Assembly: GCF_000758605.1 (NCBI RefSeq)
Contig: NZ_CP009282.1
Location: forward strand, 6,014,001-6,078,000
Direction of reading: 5' to 3'
DNA: 64,000 bases
From: Paenibacillus sp. FSL R5-0912
GTDB lineage: Bacteria; Bacillota; Bacilli; Paenibacillales; Paenibacillaceae
How positions within the stretch are numbered: position 1 is the stretch's first letter; each line of letters begins with the position of its first letter. Both the position numbers and the translations under genes were made by a program. Under the pieces are notes generated by a model, which did not search any database, was not told the DNA's origin, and saw only the letters and a list, made by a program, of their open reading frames with translations. Positions 36,451 through 44,352 of this stretch are shown here, piece by piece.

Positions 36451-36507
36451 ATTCACCTACAGGTGAATCCAGATCATACTTATTGATTGCGTTTCACCTC
36501 AGTTGAA
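36451..36507. promoter_or_regulatory. Paired TTCACCT palindromic sites
   Basis: ATTCACCTACAGGTGAAT (36451-36468) is a perfect inverted repeat and TTCACCTCAGTTGAA (36493-36507) is a weaker copy 41 bp on, both just upstream of a MocR-like start. They look like the operator of that truncated regulator. Confidence 0.5.
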
Positions 36508-36527
36508 GTTTACCGGGCGGGATCTAT

Positions 36528-36625
36528 ATGAACTATCCGCTCAGCAGGCGGACTGAGATTCCGTTATTTGAGCAGATCTGGCGAAATCGTGGAGTATCCG
36601 GACCGAGTGCAGTTAGAATAAAAGG
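36528..36625 (+). pseudogene. 5' remnant of a MocR/GntR-like regulator gene
   Basis: An ATG after GGGCGGGA opens MNYPLSRRTEIPLFEQIW, close to the N-terminus of MocR-type GntR regulators (LDR-x-S-x-x-PLYEQIY). Downstream the winged-helix sequence is lost; the neighbouring frame reads RSGEIVEYPDRVQLE before a stop, which fits a frameshifted start of that domain. The IS3-family element begins at 36626, so the gene was cut off there. Identification rests on about 18 residues. Confidence 0.4.
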
Positions 36626-36677
36626 TGGACGCCCGTTAACAGACTGGCCGATAATGAGACTAACGGAGGTGTGTTCA

Positions 36678-36995
36678 ATGGGAGAACATCGGCAACGCTA
36701 TAACGAAGAGTTCAAAAAGCAGACCGTGCAGTTCATTCAAGAGCAAACGAAAACGGTGGCGGATTTGGCGGAAGAACTGAATATCCCCAAAAGCACGCTG
36801 CATCAGTGGATGAGCCAATACCGGGAACTGAAGCATGAACCGGCAGCCAGCATGGATCGGGTCCGGGAACTTGAAGCCCAGTTGAAAGAAGTGAACCGGC
36901 TACTGCAAGAGAAAGAGAGCAAGCTGTCCGATGTAGAGGAAGAACTCGCAATCGTAAAAAAAGCAGTGCACATCTTCAGCAAACCAAGGAACTGA
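36678..36995 (+). CDS. IS3-family transposase OrfA
   Basis: The 105-residue protein has the N-terminal helix-turn-helix YNEEFKKQTVQFIQEQTKTVADLAEELNIPKSTLHQWMSQYREL and a leucine-zipper-like coiled coil (about residues 58-97), as is usual for DNA-binding OrfA of IS3. The ATG at 36678 follows GGAGGTGTGTTCA. An A AAA AAA heptamer at 36956-36962 in the zero frame allows a -1 shift into the orfB frame. Confidence 0.92.
   Translation: MGEHRQRYNEEFKKQTVQFIQEQTKTVADLAEELNIPKSTLHQWMSQYRELKHEPAASMDRVRELEAQLKEVNRLLQEKESKLSDVEEELAIVKKAVHIFSKPRN
36956..36962 (+). promoter_or_regulatory. Programmed -1 frameshift site of the IS3 element
   Basis: Zero-frame codons GTA AAA AAA give a slippery A AAA AAA heptamer. 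A -1 shift continues AGC AGT GCA CAT without a stop into the orfB frame, producing the OrfAB transposase. Confidence 0.7.
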
Positions 36996-37006
36996 AATTC
37001 CAGTTC

Positions 37007-37873
37007 ATGGAGAACCATCGCTCCGAGTTCCGCTTGGAGAAGATGTGCAAAATCCTACAGGTGTCCAGGAGCGGATACTATAAGTGGCGGACAGGATCCC
37101 CTTCAACAGCGTATAAGCTTCGAAAAGCGGCGATCCTGAAGCGAATAAACTATCACTTCAAGGATCAGAAGGGGCGATATGGGAGTCCCAAGATCACCCG
37201 GCTGCTGCACCAAGAGGGCTTTACCATTACGGAACGTACCGTAAGTGTGTATATGCGGCAAATGAAGCTCCGCTCCATTGTATCCAAGACGTATCGTGTC
37301 CAGACTACCAGCTCCAACCCTAACCATCCGATTGCCCCGAATACCTTGAACCAGCAGTTTAAAGTCCTTACACCCAATACAGTATGGGTGACAGACATTA
37401 CGTATATTCCATGCCGTGGGGGCCGGCTGTACCTGGCGAGCGTCATGGATCTGTGTACGCGTGAAATTGTAGGATGGCGTTTATACGACCATATGGAAAC
37501 CCGTCTGGTCCTGGATGCCTTACAGGATGCCTACACTGCTAAACGGCCGGGAAAAGGACTCTTGCACCACTCGGACCGGGGTTCCCAGTACACCTCTCAC
37601 GAGTACCGTGACCAATTGAAGGCTTACCACATGGAAGCAAGCATGAGCCGCAAAGGGAACTGCTACGATAACGCCTGTATGGAGTCCTGGCATAGCCTTT
37701 TAAAGAAAGAACTCATCTACTGCAATCCGCGTTTCAAAAACAAGGAGCAGGCGTACACGGCTCTTTTTCAATATATTGAGTTTTACTACAACCGCAAGCG
37801 AATCCACAGTGCACTAGGGTATCTTTCGCCTGCCCGTTTTGCCGAGCAATTTAACAGAAAATCGGTCGCGTGA
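37007..37873 (+). CDS. IS3-family transposase OrfB (integrase core)
   Basis: This 288-residue rve-type transposase has an N-terminal HTH_21-like segment (FKDQKGRYGSPKITRLL) and the DDE triad in VTDITYI, LHHSDRGSQYTS and NACMESWHSLLKKE. The C-terminus FYYNRKRIHSALGYLSPARF is typical of IS3. It is expressed probably as an OrfAB fusion by -1 frameshift; ATG 37007 is 11 bp past the orfA stop and could also allow separate translation. Confidence 0.93.
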   Translation: MENHRSEFRLEKMCKILQVSRSGYYKWRTGSPSTAYKLRKAAILKRINYHFKDQKGRYGSPKITRLLHQEGFTITERTVSVYMRQMKLRSIVSKTYRVQTTSSNPNHPIAPNTLNQQFKVLTPNTVWVTDITYIPCRGGRLYLASVMDLCTREIVGWRLYDHMETRLVLDALQDAYTAKRPGKGLLHHSDRGSQYTSHEYRDQLKAYHMEASMSRKGNCYDNACMESWHSLLKKELIYCNPRFKNKEQAYTALFQYIEFYYNRKRIHSALGYLSPARFAEQFNRKSVA

Positions 37874-37899
37874 ACGTCCACTTTGTTGACAGAGGTCCA

Positions 37900-38153
37900 T
37901 TCCTAAGTTCGTGCTTATTTAACCCAAAGAATGAAGAATCTTTAATGAGAACCCTACTAAATATAAAACCGGAAAGCTGATTTTCTTTAGTTTTTCTAAT
38001 GAACTCTTCCGCCAATTGAGCTGAAACCCTTCGAACCATCCCTTCATTAGGATCATTAAGACTTTCAATCTTTGAGTACCAAAATTCATTATCTGAAAAT
38101 ATTTTCTCCGTGTATTCATTAATTGCTCGGTATTTATATAGTACTTTCTGCAT
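37900..38153 (-). pseudogene. DUF2971-like gene, 3' part lost at the IS3 element
   Basis: From an ATG after GGGAGT, the protein starts QKVLYKYRAINEYTEKIFSD, then FWYSKIESLNDPNEGM, the N-terminal signature of DUF2971 proteins (YKYR..., NDPFEG). About 84 native residues remain; then the frame runs into the IS3 end. No continuation of the gene is seen on the far side of the element, so the insertion was coupled to a deletion, or the element has brought two unrelated flanks together. DUF2971 genes often sit in defence islands, which fits the neighbours. The function is unknown. Confidence 0.7.
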
Positions 38154-38436
38154 AAATTACTCCCAAATAAAATATTTTAGATTTGCACTCTCATGTACTT
38201 TATCAAAAATCAAGTTTGAAATTTCAGAAACCGTCTTTTTGTACTGCCTATATATGTGGTCTAAATGTTAAATAATATTAATCAAAAAACTCTATATTAA
38301 TATCGATTATCTCTTATTAACTCAGGCGTATATATCCTTCCACAATGCCACCATGGTCTGTCATATACCCAACGGGATCCGGCTCTTTTTATGCTACACT
38401 GACACCTCTAATTGATCAAAAGCAGCGTTGAAAAAG

Positions 38437-39237
38437 TTATCGTCTGTGTGGAGGACTTGTTATGGATTCTACTTCATTTGACCTCTCCATAATCTGATAA
38501 AGGATATCATCAAGCGTATCAATTAATGCCTCTCTTTTGGGACCGTCTTTATTTCTCACAAATTCCAATACTTCCATAACCGCATCCTTTACCCTATTCC
38601 ACCTTGCAATAGTAGCCACTATCATTATTGAAAATATGAATATTACTATAAATAACGAGATATTAAGGTTAATAGAGTGATTTTCTGTTTTCTTTATAAA
38701 ATTTGGTATATTCTTTTCCACATTATAATAGGCATAAATTCGAGTTACTAGTTGTGTAATATTAGGTAGTGTAATTGCTAATAATAATCCCGGAGCTATT
38801 AACGGTGGTAGCTTTTTCTTTTTTTCATCCTCGCGATAGCTATCTATTAATTTTTCTATCTTCCACTTTGAATACATTCCATTTTCAATTAGGTATTCGG
38901 TTATTAAATGGATTTGTATTTCTGAAACAGTTGTTTGCCATTGTTTTGGTTTTATATTTATGGAATATTTCTGTTTTATGACTTTCATTGCTTTGTGTGC
39001 CAAAATCCGATTCATTCCGAATAAGGTGGCTATGAGAAGGACAGTAGCAGGCAATGAAATTAATAACCACTTAGGAATTGATGTAAGAAATAAAACTGAG
39101 GCCCCCGTCGATAACGCCCCTACCATCGATAGGCACACCACAAAGAAATATAACTTATGAAAAGTCGGCATATATTTGTAAATCAAGGCTTTACTAGAAG
39201 CAGAAGACTTAAAGTACTTAAAAAGTTTATTTTTCAA
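38437..39237 (-). CDS. Four-helix membrane protein of unknown function beside CBASS
   Basis: I do not recognise this 266-residue protein. It has two adjacent N-terminal helices (about residues 29-51 and 55-75), a soluble helical section rich in Lys/Glu (about 80-142, containing TVSEIQIHLITEYLIENG), and two more helices (about 143-165 and 188-213), ending in a charged tail. Its gene is AT-rich like the island and lies 220 bp downstream of the CBASS effector after a hairpin, so it probably has its own promoter. The layout (paired helices with a cytosolic middle) could fit a membrane-damaging effector; this is a guess. Confidence 0.7.
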   Translation of the reverse strand: MKNKLFKYFKSSASSKALIYKYMPTFHKLYFFVVCLSMVGALSTGASVLFLTSIPKWLLISLPATVLLIATLFGMNRILAHKAMKVIKQKYSINIKPKQWQTTVSEIQIHLITEYLIENGMYSKWKIEKLIDSYREDEKKKKLPPLIAPGLLLAITLPNITQLVTRIYAYYNVEKNIPNFIKKTENHSINLNISLFIVIFIFSIMIVATIARWNRVKDAVMEVLEFVRNKDGPKREALIDTLDDILYQIMERSNEVESITSPPHRR

Positions 39238-39366
39238 TTTTCACCTCAAAAAAAGAACAATTTTGTCTAGTAATAGTATATTTAATGTAGAACCATATGT
39301 ATGTGAATTCTTTATTATTTATAAGGATTTAAGTGGGAAGAATGCCAGTAGCTGTTCTAACTGAAA

Positions 39367-39392
39367 GAGGCTCTGGTCTGATAAAGAGCCTC
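39367..39392. terminator. Hairpin after the CBASS effector gene
   Basis: GAGGCTCT and AGAGCCTC pair perfectly around a 10-base loop, about 65 bp beyond the effector stop on the minus strand. The following T run is short, so it may be a weak terminator. Confidence 0.45.
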
Positions 39393-39457
39393 CTATCAAA
39401 TTGAACGGTCGGTGATGACTTTTTAAGATGGAGCCTGCTGCATCTACCCTTAAACAA

Positions 39458-40066
39458 TTATACCTTCGAAATTTTTTTATCTACTCTTTTAAATTTCATA
39501 CTCCCGGTTGTGCTTCTCCCGGTAAAGTAGTGCCCTTCCAAAAAAGGTTCTCCTTCTGAATTTAATTTAATTCTCAGTTTAGCTGTACCATCATGATTAG
39601 GATTGGTATCTCTATTTTCATCAGCATCGTTATAATATGTGTAACAGAGATACTTTCGGCCAGCCTCATCTATCCAAATATCACTTGTGTAGCTGCTACT
39701 ATAACTCTTCTGAGTTTCGAGCGTCACTTTTATCTTATCAAATTCATGCTTGATTTCCATAGTGGTTGGTATAGGTGCTCCTTTTTTTTGAGTGGCTTTA
39801 TCAATATAATCTGAAAAAATCATCCCCTCCCATTTCCCTCCTATATAAGGTACTGTGCATAACCAAGGGTGGAACAAATGAGGGAATTTTTTCCATATAA
39901 ATTGCTTAAATAATAATGTTTCTAATAGTAGGGATATACCTGCAGCACTAGCTGCGGATGCAATTATAAAAAAGTTATATGGAGGTCCCTTAAATAATAC
40001 CATCGTAATAAATATAATTATTCCTAAAATGATCCAAATGCGCCAATATACATTGGAATTATACAA
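39458..40066 (-). CDS. cap15: CBASS effector, Cap15-like 2TM beta-barrel protein
   Basis: The 202-residue protein has two N-terminal transmembrane helices (about residues 7-25 and 30-48) and a soluble domain starting VPYIGGKWEGMIFSD, then ITMEIKHEF-like beta strands, GRKYLCYTYYND, HDGTAKLRIK and LEGHYFTGRSTTGSMKF. That is the SMODS-associated 2TM beta-strand (S-2TMBeta/Cap15) pattern. Known Cap15 proteins are switched on by a cyclic dinucleotide and damage the inner membrane, killing the infected cell. The start is a TTG after GGGAGGAAATCACC, 14 bp behind the CD-NTase stop, so the two genes form one operon. Confidence 0.85.
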   Translation of the reverse strand: MYNSNVYWRIWIILGIIIFITMVLFKGPPYNFFIIASAASAAGISLLLETLLFKQFIWKKFPHLFHPWLCTVPYIGGKWEGMIFSDYIDKATQKKGAPIPTTMEIKHEFDKIKVTLETQKSYSSSYTSDIWIDEAGRKYLCYTYYNDADENRDTNPNHDGTAKLRIKLNSEGEPFLEGHYFTGRSTTGSMKFKRVDKKISKV

Positions 40067-40080
40067 GGTGATTTCCTCCC

Positions 40081-41040
40081 TTAATCGTATTCATAGAATT
40101 CAGTTAGATCAGAAATAAATAATTTCATTTTCTCAATACTATCGCTGGTCGGGCACAATAATTTAATGCCATTGGCTTCTTTATAATAAGTAAGTTCACT
40201 TTGTTTATTTTGCAAATGGCGCATTAACATGTAAAACATAAAAACTTTACGATGTTCTTTATACTCCAAATAATACTCTGTTGGTATATTCCACAGTAAT
40301 GACTCTAACGCAAATGAACTAACATTATTAGCAGAGGGTATACCGTTTTCATCCATTAAGTAACGAATTTTTTTGATAATACGAACCATTTTCTTATAGT
40401 AGTGATTAGTGGCAACATTTTTTTCTTTACCATTTTTTATATGTTGTTCCGGATAATTTATAATTTCCTCTCCCGAATCCGCAATGATAGTAATTCCTCC
40501 TACATAATTCATTGGATTGTTACTATAATCATAACGGAAATCCTTATATCTGCGGCAAGGTACTGAGTCAGCATCTTTTCGATATGAGTTTCCATTTATC
40601 TTAATAGATTTATTTTTTCTTTTTACATCTGAACCAAAACGTTCTCTTAATGCATCTTCAATTTCATCTTTGAAGGTTTTGGCTTGAGCTTGAACGGTTA
40701 CAAATCCATAATTCGAATTACTAACACCCGCTCTATAATGGGTTTGAAATACATCTTCCTCTACAACAGCAATATCTACATCACTTTGTGTTCTCACATT
40801 AGTATTGTTTGCGTACGAACCTTGTAGAAAAACCTTGATTTTTTTCCCAGATGAAGATTCAAGCTCTTGGAAATATGCATATGTTTCAGCATACATGGGC
40901 TCCACACTGTTTCTTTTTTCTTGGAAGCCCAATGGTTTTAAAGCGTTCACAACCATACTAATTGCATTTTTGCATTGCTGATCCTCAGTTTGACTTAGGG
41001 GCTGGGAATAATTATTTAACATAGTCTCAGTAAATTTCAT
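40081..41040 (-). CDS. CBASS cyclic-oligonucleotide synthase (CD-NTase)
   Basis: The 319-residue nucleotidyltransferase carries the CD-NTase active site: KVFLQGSYANNTNVRTQSDVDIAVV (GS motif plus DxD metal ligands) and a third acidic residue in RKDADSVPCRRY. The helical C-terminal half (from about residue 190) is the OAS1-C-like domain. I choose the ATG at 41040 (GGAGGAAT site) over 41079. In CBASS the enzyme senses phage infection and makes a cyclic dinucleotide or trinucleotide that activates the effector next door. The clade (CdnB, CdnE or other) and the product cannot be fixed by eye. Confidence 0.88.
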   Translation of the reverse strand: MKFTETMLNNYSQPLSQTEDQQCKNAISMVVNALKPLGFQEKRNSVEPMYAETYAYFQELESSSGKKIKVFLQGSYANNTNVRTQSDVDIAVVEEDVFQTHYRAGVSNSNYGFVTVQAQAKTFKDEIEDALRERFGSDVKRKNKSIKINGNSYRKDADSVPCRRYKDFRYDYSNNPMNYVGGITIIADSGEEIINYPEQHIKNGKEKNVATNHYYKKMVRIIKKIRYLMDENGIPSANNVSSFALESLLWNIPTEYYLEYKEHRKVFMFYMLMRHLQNKQSELTYYKEANGIKLLCPTSDSIEKMKLFISDLTEFYEYD

Positions 41041-41517
41041 ACCAATTCCTCCATTAAGACATTTTAAATTCAGGAACAAGCGTTTGTATTAATCCAATTA
41101 TATTCTTTTAATCATATAATTCCAATTAATAATTACTCTTAAAAATCTATTATACTTAAGCACCTTTACAAACATCTCTAAGCTTTCGACTATATTGATG
41201 CTATAGTTATGAATCCTCCTAATTCTATGGCACCCTAACTGATATCTTCTTGTAAACTGCTCTCTTTTTCTTAAGTTATGGTTTGAGCATTAGTGTTCAT
41301 AAACTACCCGTTCATATAGCTTAATGAGCATCCTTCAGTCTAATATTTTTTATCTTTGAGCGTTAAATTAATGTGTTTTCGTTTGGGTATTTTATAACTT
41401 AAAAAGCACTAAAACAGCGCATAATTAATCTTATGCGCATTTATAATAAATTTTATAATGACTATACCTATCGTAAAATGCTTTATAAAATGAACATTTT
41501 TTTACTTCGGGAGCAAA

Positions 41518-41550
41518 TGGTCGCAGGTTTTAATCCTGCCGTCTCGACCA
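41518..41550 (+). other. tRNA/tmRNA 3'-end-like remnant, possible attachment site
   Basis: GGTC is followed by GCAGG-TTTTAAT-CCTGC, which has the size of a T-arm (5-bp stem, 7-base loop), then CGTCTCG, a discriminator A and CCA, exactly the layout of the last 28 bases of a tRNA or tmRNA. The ending CCGTCTC-x-ACCA recalls the tmRNA 3' end. The loop is degenerate (TTTTAAT in place of TTCGAxT) and no 5' half is seen. Partial tRNA/tmRNA 3' ends commonly mark integration sites. Confidence 0.5.
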
Positions 41551-41814
41551 TATAAACGACAAAACTCTTAATTTATATATTTTTTGTTCGAATTTTATAG
41601 ACTATGCCTCAACTGAAAGATAAAAAAAGTATGGTAGCAAAATGGTTTCCTTTCAATTCAATAAAGTGAACTACCCAATGTATGTTTTTATTAAAATTCT
41701 CATTCAACATGACGTCTTTACGTTAAAAAACTATAAAGTCCTATGCTGCTTTTCAAAATGTCTTACCGTCAAACTCCATAAAATAAATTTTATACTAACC
41801 TTAGAAAATGAAAT

Positions 41815-41854
41815 AGGGACAGCAAAGGACGAGATAAAATCCTAGACTGTCCCT
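41815..41854 (-). terminator. Terminator of the secreted glycosidase gene
   Basis: AGGGACAG and CTGTCCCT pair perfectly, with AGGA/TCCT inside, about 55 bp past the stop at 41909. A T-rich segment (ATTTCATTTTC) follows on the minus strand. Confidence 0.6.
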
Positions 41855-41908
41855 GTTCATTAAATTAACGCCTCCCGTGAGCGGAAGAAAAAATCTCATC
41901 TATGAAAT

Positions 41909-44305
41909 TCAGTTAAATACCTCTATCTCAGCTATTGCGTAATGAGACCATGTGAGATTCGCACTATTAATCTTAACCCTAACTCCTTGCACATTGTTAA
42001 CAGGAGTAAAGGATAACAGCCTGGAATCTGTTGGACCGTTCGTCGACCAAGCCACTGCACCCGAAGAGGCTACGGTTGTCCAATTGGTACTCCCGTTTGC
42101 TGACACCTGGATATCCCAGTTCGTCGGGGCCTGGCCTTGAGCATAAGTCGAAGACAGGTTTACTGCACTAACTGTCTGAGCCGTACCCCAATTCAAGGTA
42201 ACATACTGTGGAGAGCTTGGGTTATTCATGCTCACGACTCCCGTTCTGGGATCACCGTCATTGACATTGCCCGTCGGAAACTGGCCATCGTTGCTGGTCG
42301 TACTTGGGATAGCAAACAGAGCAATGTTATTATTGTATACCGAAAGCTCCTCTATAGCATAGTGTGACCAAGTTAGATTAGCACTGTTAATCTTGATTCT
42401 TACCCCCTTCTTGTTGGTCACCTGATTAAAGGAGATTTCTTTGGCTTCTGCGGTGCCGTTCGTAGTCCAGTTAACGGTTCCTGAAGAGGCTACTGTTGTC
42501 CAATTCGTGCTTCCGTCAGCCGATACCTGGATATCCCAGTTTGTCGGAGCTTGACCTTGAGCATAGTTTGAAAATAGTTTTACAGTGTTAAAGGATTGCC
42601 CGGCGTTCCAATTTAAGGTAACATATTGCGGAAATCCGGGGTTGTCGATGCTAATAATTCCCGCACTCGTCCCGTCATTGACATTACTTGCCGGCCCATT
42701 GCCATTATTGCTTGTTGTGCTTGCAGTGGCAGTTAAAGCGAGATTGGCTGGACCTGCCGGAATACCGTTATTGTAATGAAGTCTAACGTATTCTGTTCCG
42801 CTTATATTTACAGAGAACGTACCATCTGTATTATTTGTAACGCTTTTGGAACCCGTCGATACCCAATTGTGATTAGCATCATAATAACCAATTTCTGCTG
42901 AATTCGGTATTCTGTTCGTAACTCTAAATGTACCGCCTCCGCCTAAACCCATAAGCATGATATCACTGTTTGTTTTAAGCGCTACGCCCAATCCGGAATT
43001 AGTCGTACTGAAGTTCACATCAAAGCCGATTGATTTGGTTTCACTGCTCGTTGAATTGGGATTGTAGAAGTAGCTAATATCGGTTCCTGATTTATAGGTT
43101 GTTAACAAGGGCTCTTTCGCCAATTGATGATTGGCAGCGGCAATAATGGCAGCATGCGGTCTCCAGGTATGGTCCAGATTCACCATCCCTTCTCCGTCAA
43201 TGGATTGAAATGCCATTTGATAAATCGCATAATGTACGGCTCCCTTATCATAAGCAGCTAAATATAGATAAGGGGTATTTGTATATGGACTGTTTTCTGA
43301 AATTGACAGAAATTTAGTCGAAGGGTTTATTGAGTTTTGGATATTATTAATTTGCGCAGTATAGGGATCATTCCCCCAGAAGTCTATATTAGGGGCATAG
43401 TTTAGCAAATTATTAATAATTGAAGCATTCTGGCACCAGTAATTCATTCGCGTGTAAACGGAATAATTACTTTGTTTGATGACCTGAGCTAGCTGATCTT
43501 GATAAATGGCGAGCTGATGCTCTGCGAATGCAGCCCCATTTGTATAACCAGAGGCATTATAAGCCGCCGTTGTTTCCGGATCGTAGGAACGGTCCCACTC
43601 CCCACCTCCGCTGCATGCCAGCGCATTTACCATAGACTCGTTATTAACCTGGATTCCTATTGTCGTATGAGCGGTATCAAAGGAAGCCAAATGGTTCAAA
43701 ATAGCCTCTAACGCTACCTTTTCCCGGTTCAACGTGTCTGCGTCTGCAAAGCTGTATCCCGTACAAGTTCCATCGTACCCGTTATTATATGAATAGATAG
43801 AACCGTCACTATTAATATGTCTGGTATACGTCGAAGTATCGCTTGTGATATAAGACGGCAGGAAGTTAGAACAACCACTACCGGCCACAAGCGTGCCGAA
43901 CCATAAAATTTCAAGTTTCAGTCCATTGTTTTTACTATTAGTGATAAAGGAATCCAGCCAGGTCCAATCATAATTGTTCTGCGTAGGCTCCATCTGGCTC
44001 CATGGCAAGGGAATGCTTATCGTATTAAAGCCCTGATCCTTTGCATCTGTATAAAAAGCGGCAGTATCCGCTAATGTTTTTCCGCCATACCATAGCATAC
44101 GGTCAACTCTCAATTGGACAGCAATTGGATTAAACGGCTTGCCGTCCACTTCGAGGTATGACCTCCCTGCGTCTGTAATCGAAACCTTGGAAATAACCGT
44201 TGCCGCATTCGTAACAGAGGCAGTATTTATTAGACTTAAGAATAGAACGATCGCCAACACTATCCCTACGCGCACTTTAATATTCTTTTGTAAAGAATGG
44301 CTCAT
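41909..44305 (-). CDS. Secreted clan GH-A glycosidase (GH35/GH42-like) with two discoidin domains
   Basis: The 798-residue protein has a signal peptide (about residues 1-35, cleaved near TNAAT). A TIM-barrel domain follows: YLEVDGKPFNPIAVQLR, TISIPLPWSQMEP, IGIQVNNESM (likely acid/base Glu after Asn) and KFLSISENSPY (likely nucleophile Glu), as in beta-galactosidase-like families. Residues about 528-665 and 666-798 are two F5/8 type C (discoidin) modules, with PTNWDIQVSADGSTNWTTVAS repeated nearly word for word. These modules bind carbohydrate. The gene is visibly lower in GC than the genes to the left of the island. The exact substrate is unknown. Confidence 0.8.
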   Translation of the reverse strand: MSHSLQKNIKVRVGIVLAIVLFLSLINTASVTNAATVISKVSITDAGRSYLEVDGKPFNPIAVQLRVDRMLWYGGKTLADTAAFYTDAKDQGFNTISIPLPWSQMEPTQNNYDWTWLDSFITNSKNNGLKLEILWFGTLVAGSGCSNFLPSYITSDTSTYTRHINSDGSIYSYNNGYDGTCTGYSFADADTLNREKVALEAILNHLASFDTAHTTIGIQVNNESMVNALACSGGGEWDRSYDPETTAAYNASGYTNGAAFAEHQLAIYQDQLAQVIKQSNYSVYTRMNYWCQNASIINNLLNYAPNIDFWGNDPYTAQINNIQNSINPSTKFLSISENSPYTNTPYLYLAAYDKGAVHYAIYQMAFQSIDGEGMVNLDHTWRPHAAIIAAANHQLAKEPLLTTYKSGTDISYFYNPNSTSSETKSIGFDVNFSTTNSGLGVALKTNSDIMLMGLGGGGTFRVTNRIPNSAEIGYYDANHNWVSTGSKSVTNNTDGTFSVNISGTEYVRLHYNNGIPAGPANLALTATASTTSNNGNGPASNVNDGTSAGIISIDNPGFPQYVTLNWNAGQSFNTVKLFSNYAQGQAPTNWDIQVSADGSTNWTTVASSGTVNWTTNGTAEAKEISFNQVTNKKGVRIKINSANLTWSHYAIEELSVYNNNIALFAIPSTTSNDGQFPTGNVNDGDPRTGVVSMNNPSSPQYVTLNWGTAQTVSAVNLSSTYAQGQAPTNWDIQVSANGSTNWTTVASSGAVAWSTNGPTDSRLLSFTPVNNVQGVRVKINSANLTWSHYAIAEIEVFN

Positions 44306-44352
44306 GCAGATTCCTCCTGACAGTTTTTTTAATCATCTATACCCTTAAGCCT

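Larger units (their letters stand above)
36626..37899 (+). mobile_element. IS3-family insertion sequence
   Basis: The 1274-bp element has imperfect terminal inverted repeats: left end TGGACGCCCGTTAACAGACT and right end (minus strand) TGGACCTCTGTCAACAAAGT, with most positions identical over about 25 bp. Inside are orfA and orfB joined by an A7 slippery site. The flanking 3-4 bases (AGG left, TTC right) are not a direct repeat. It is probably functional by its coding content. Confidence 0.92.
41041..41908. other. AT-rich intergenic region at the right side of the island
   Basis: This 868-bp AT-rich stretch carries the CD-NTase promoter region, a tRNA/tmRNA 3'-end-like sequence at 41518-41550, and a terminator for the following gene. 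A 67-codon plus-strand ORF (41642-41845) has no ribosome site, no recognisable domain and AT-driven composition, so I do not call it. Confidence 0.5.

Noticed and set aside
41642..41845. 67-codon plus-strand ORF in the AT-rich intergenic region
   Set aside because: No ribosome binding site, no recognisable domain, and its composition is explained by the AT-rich background.
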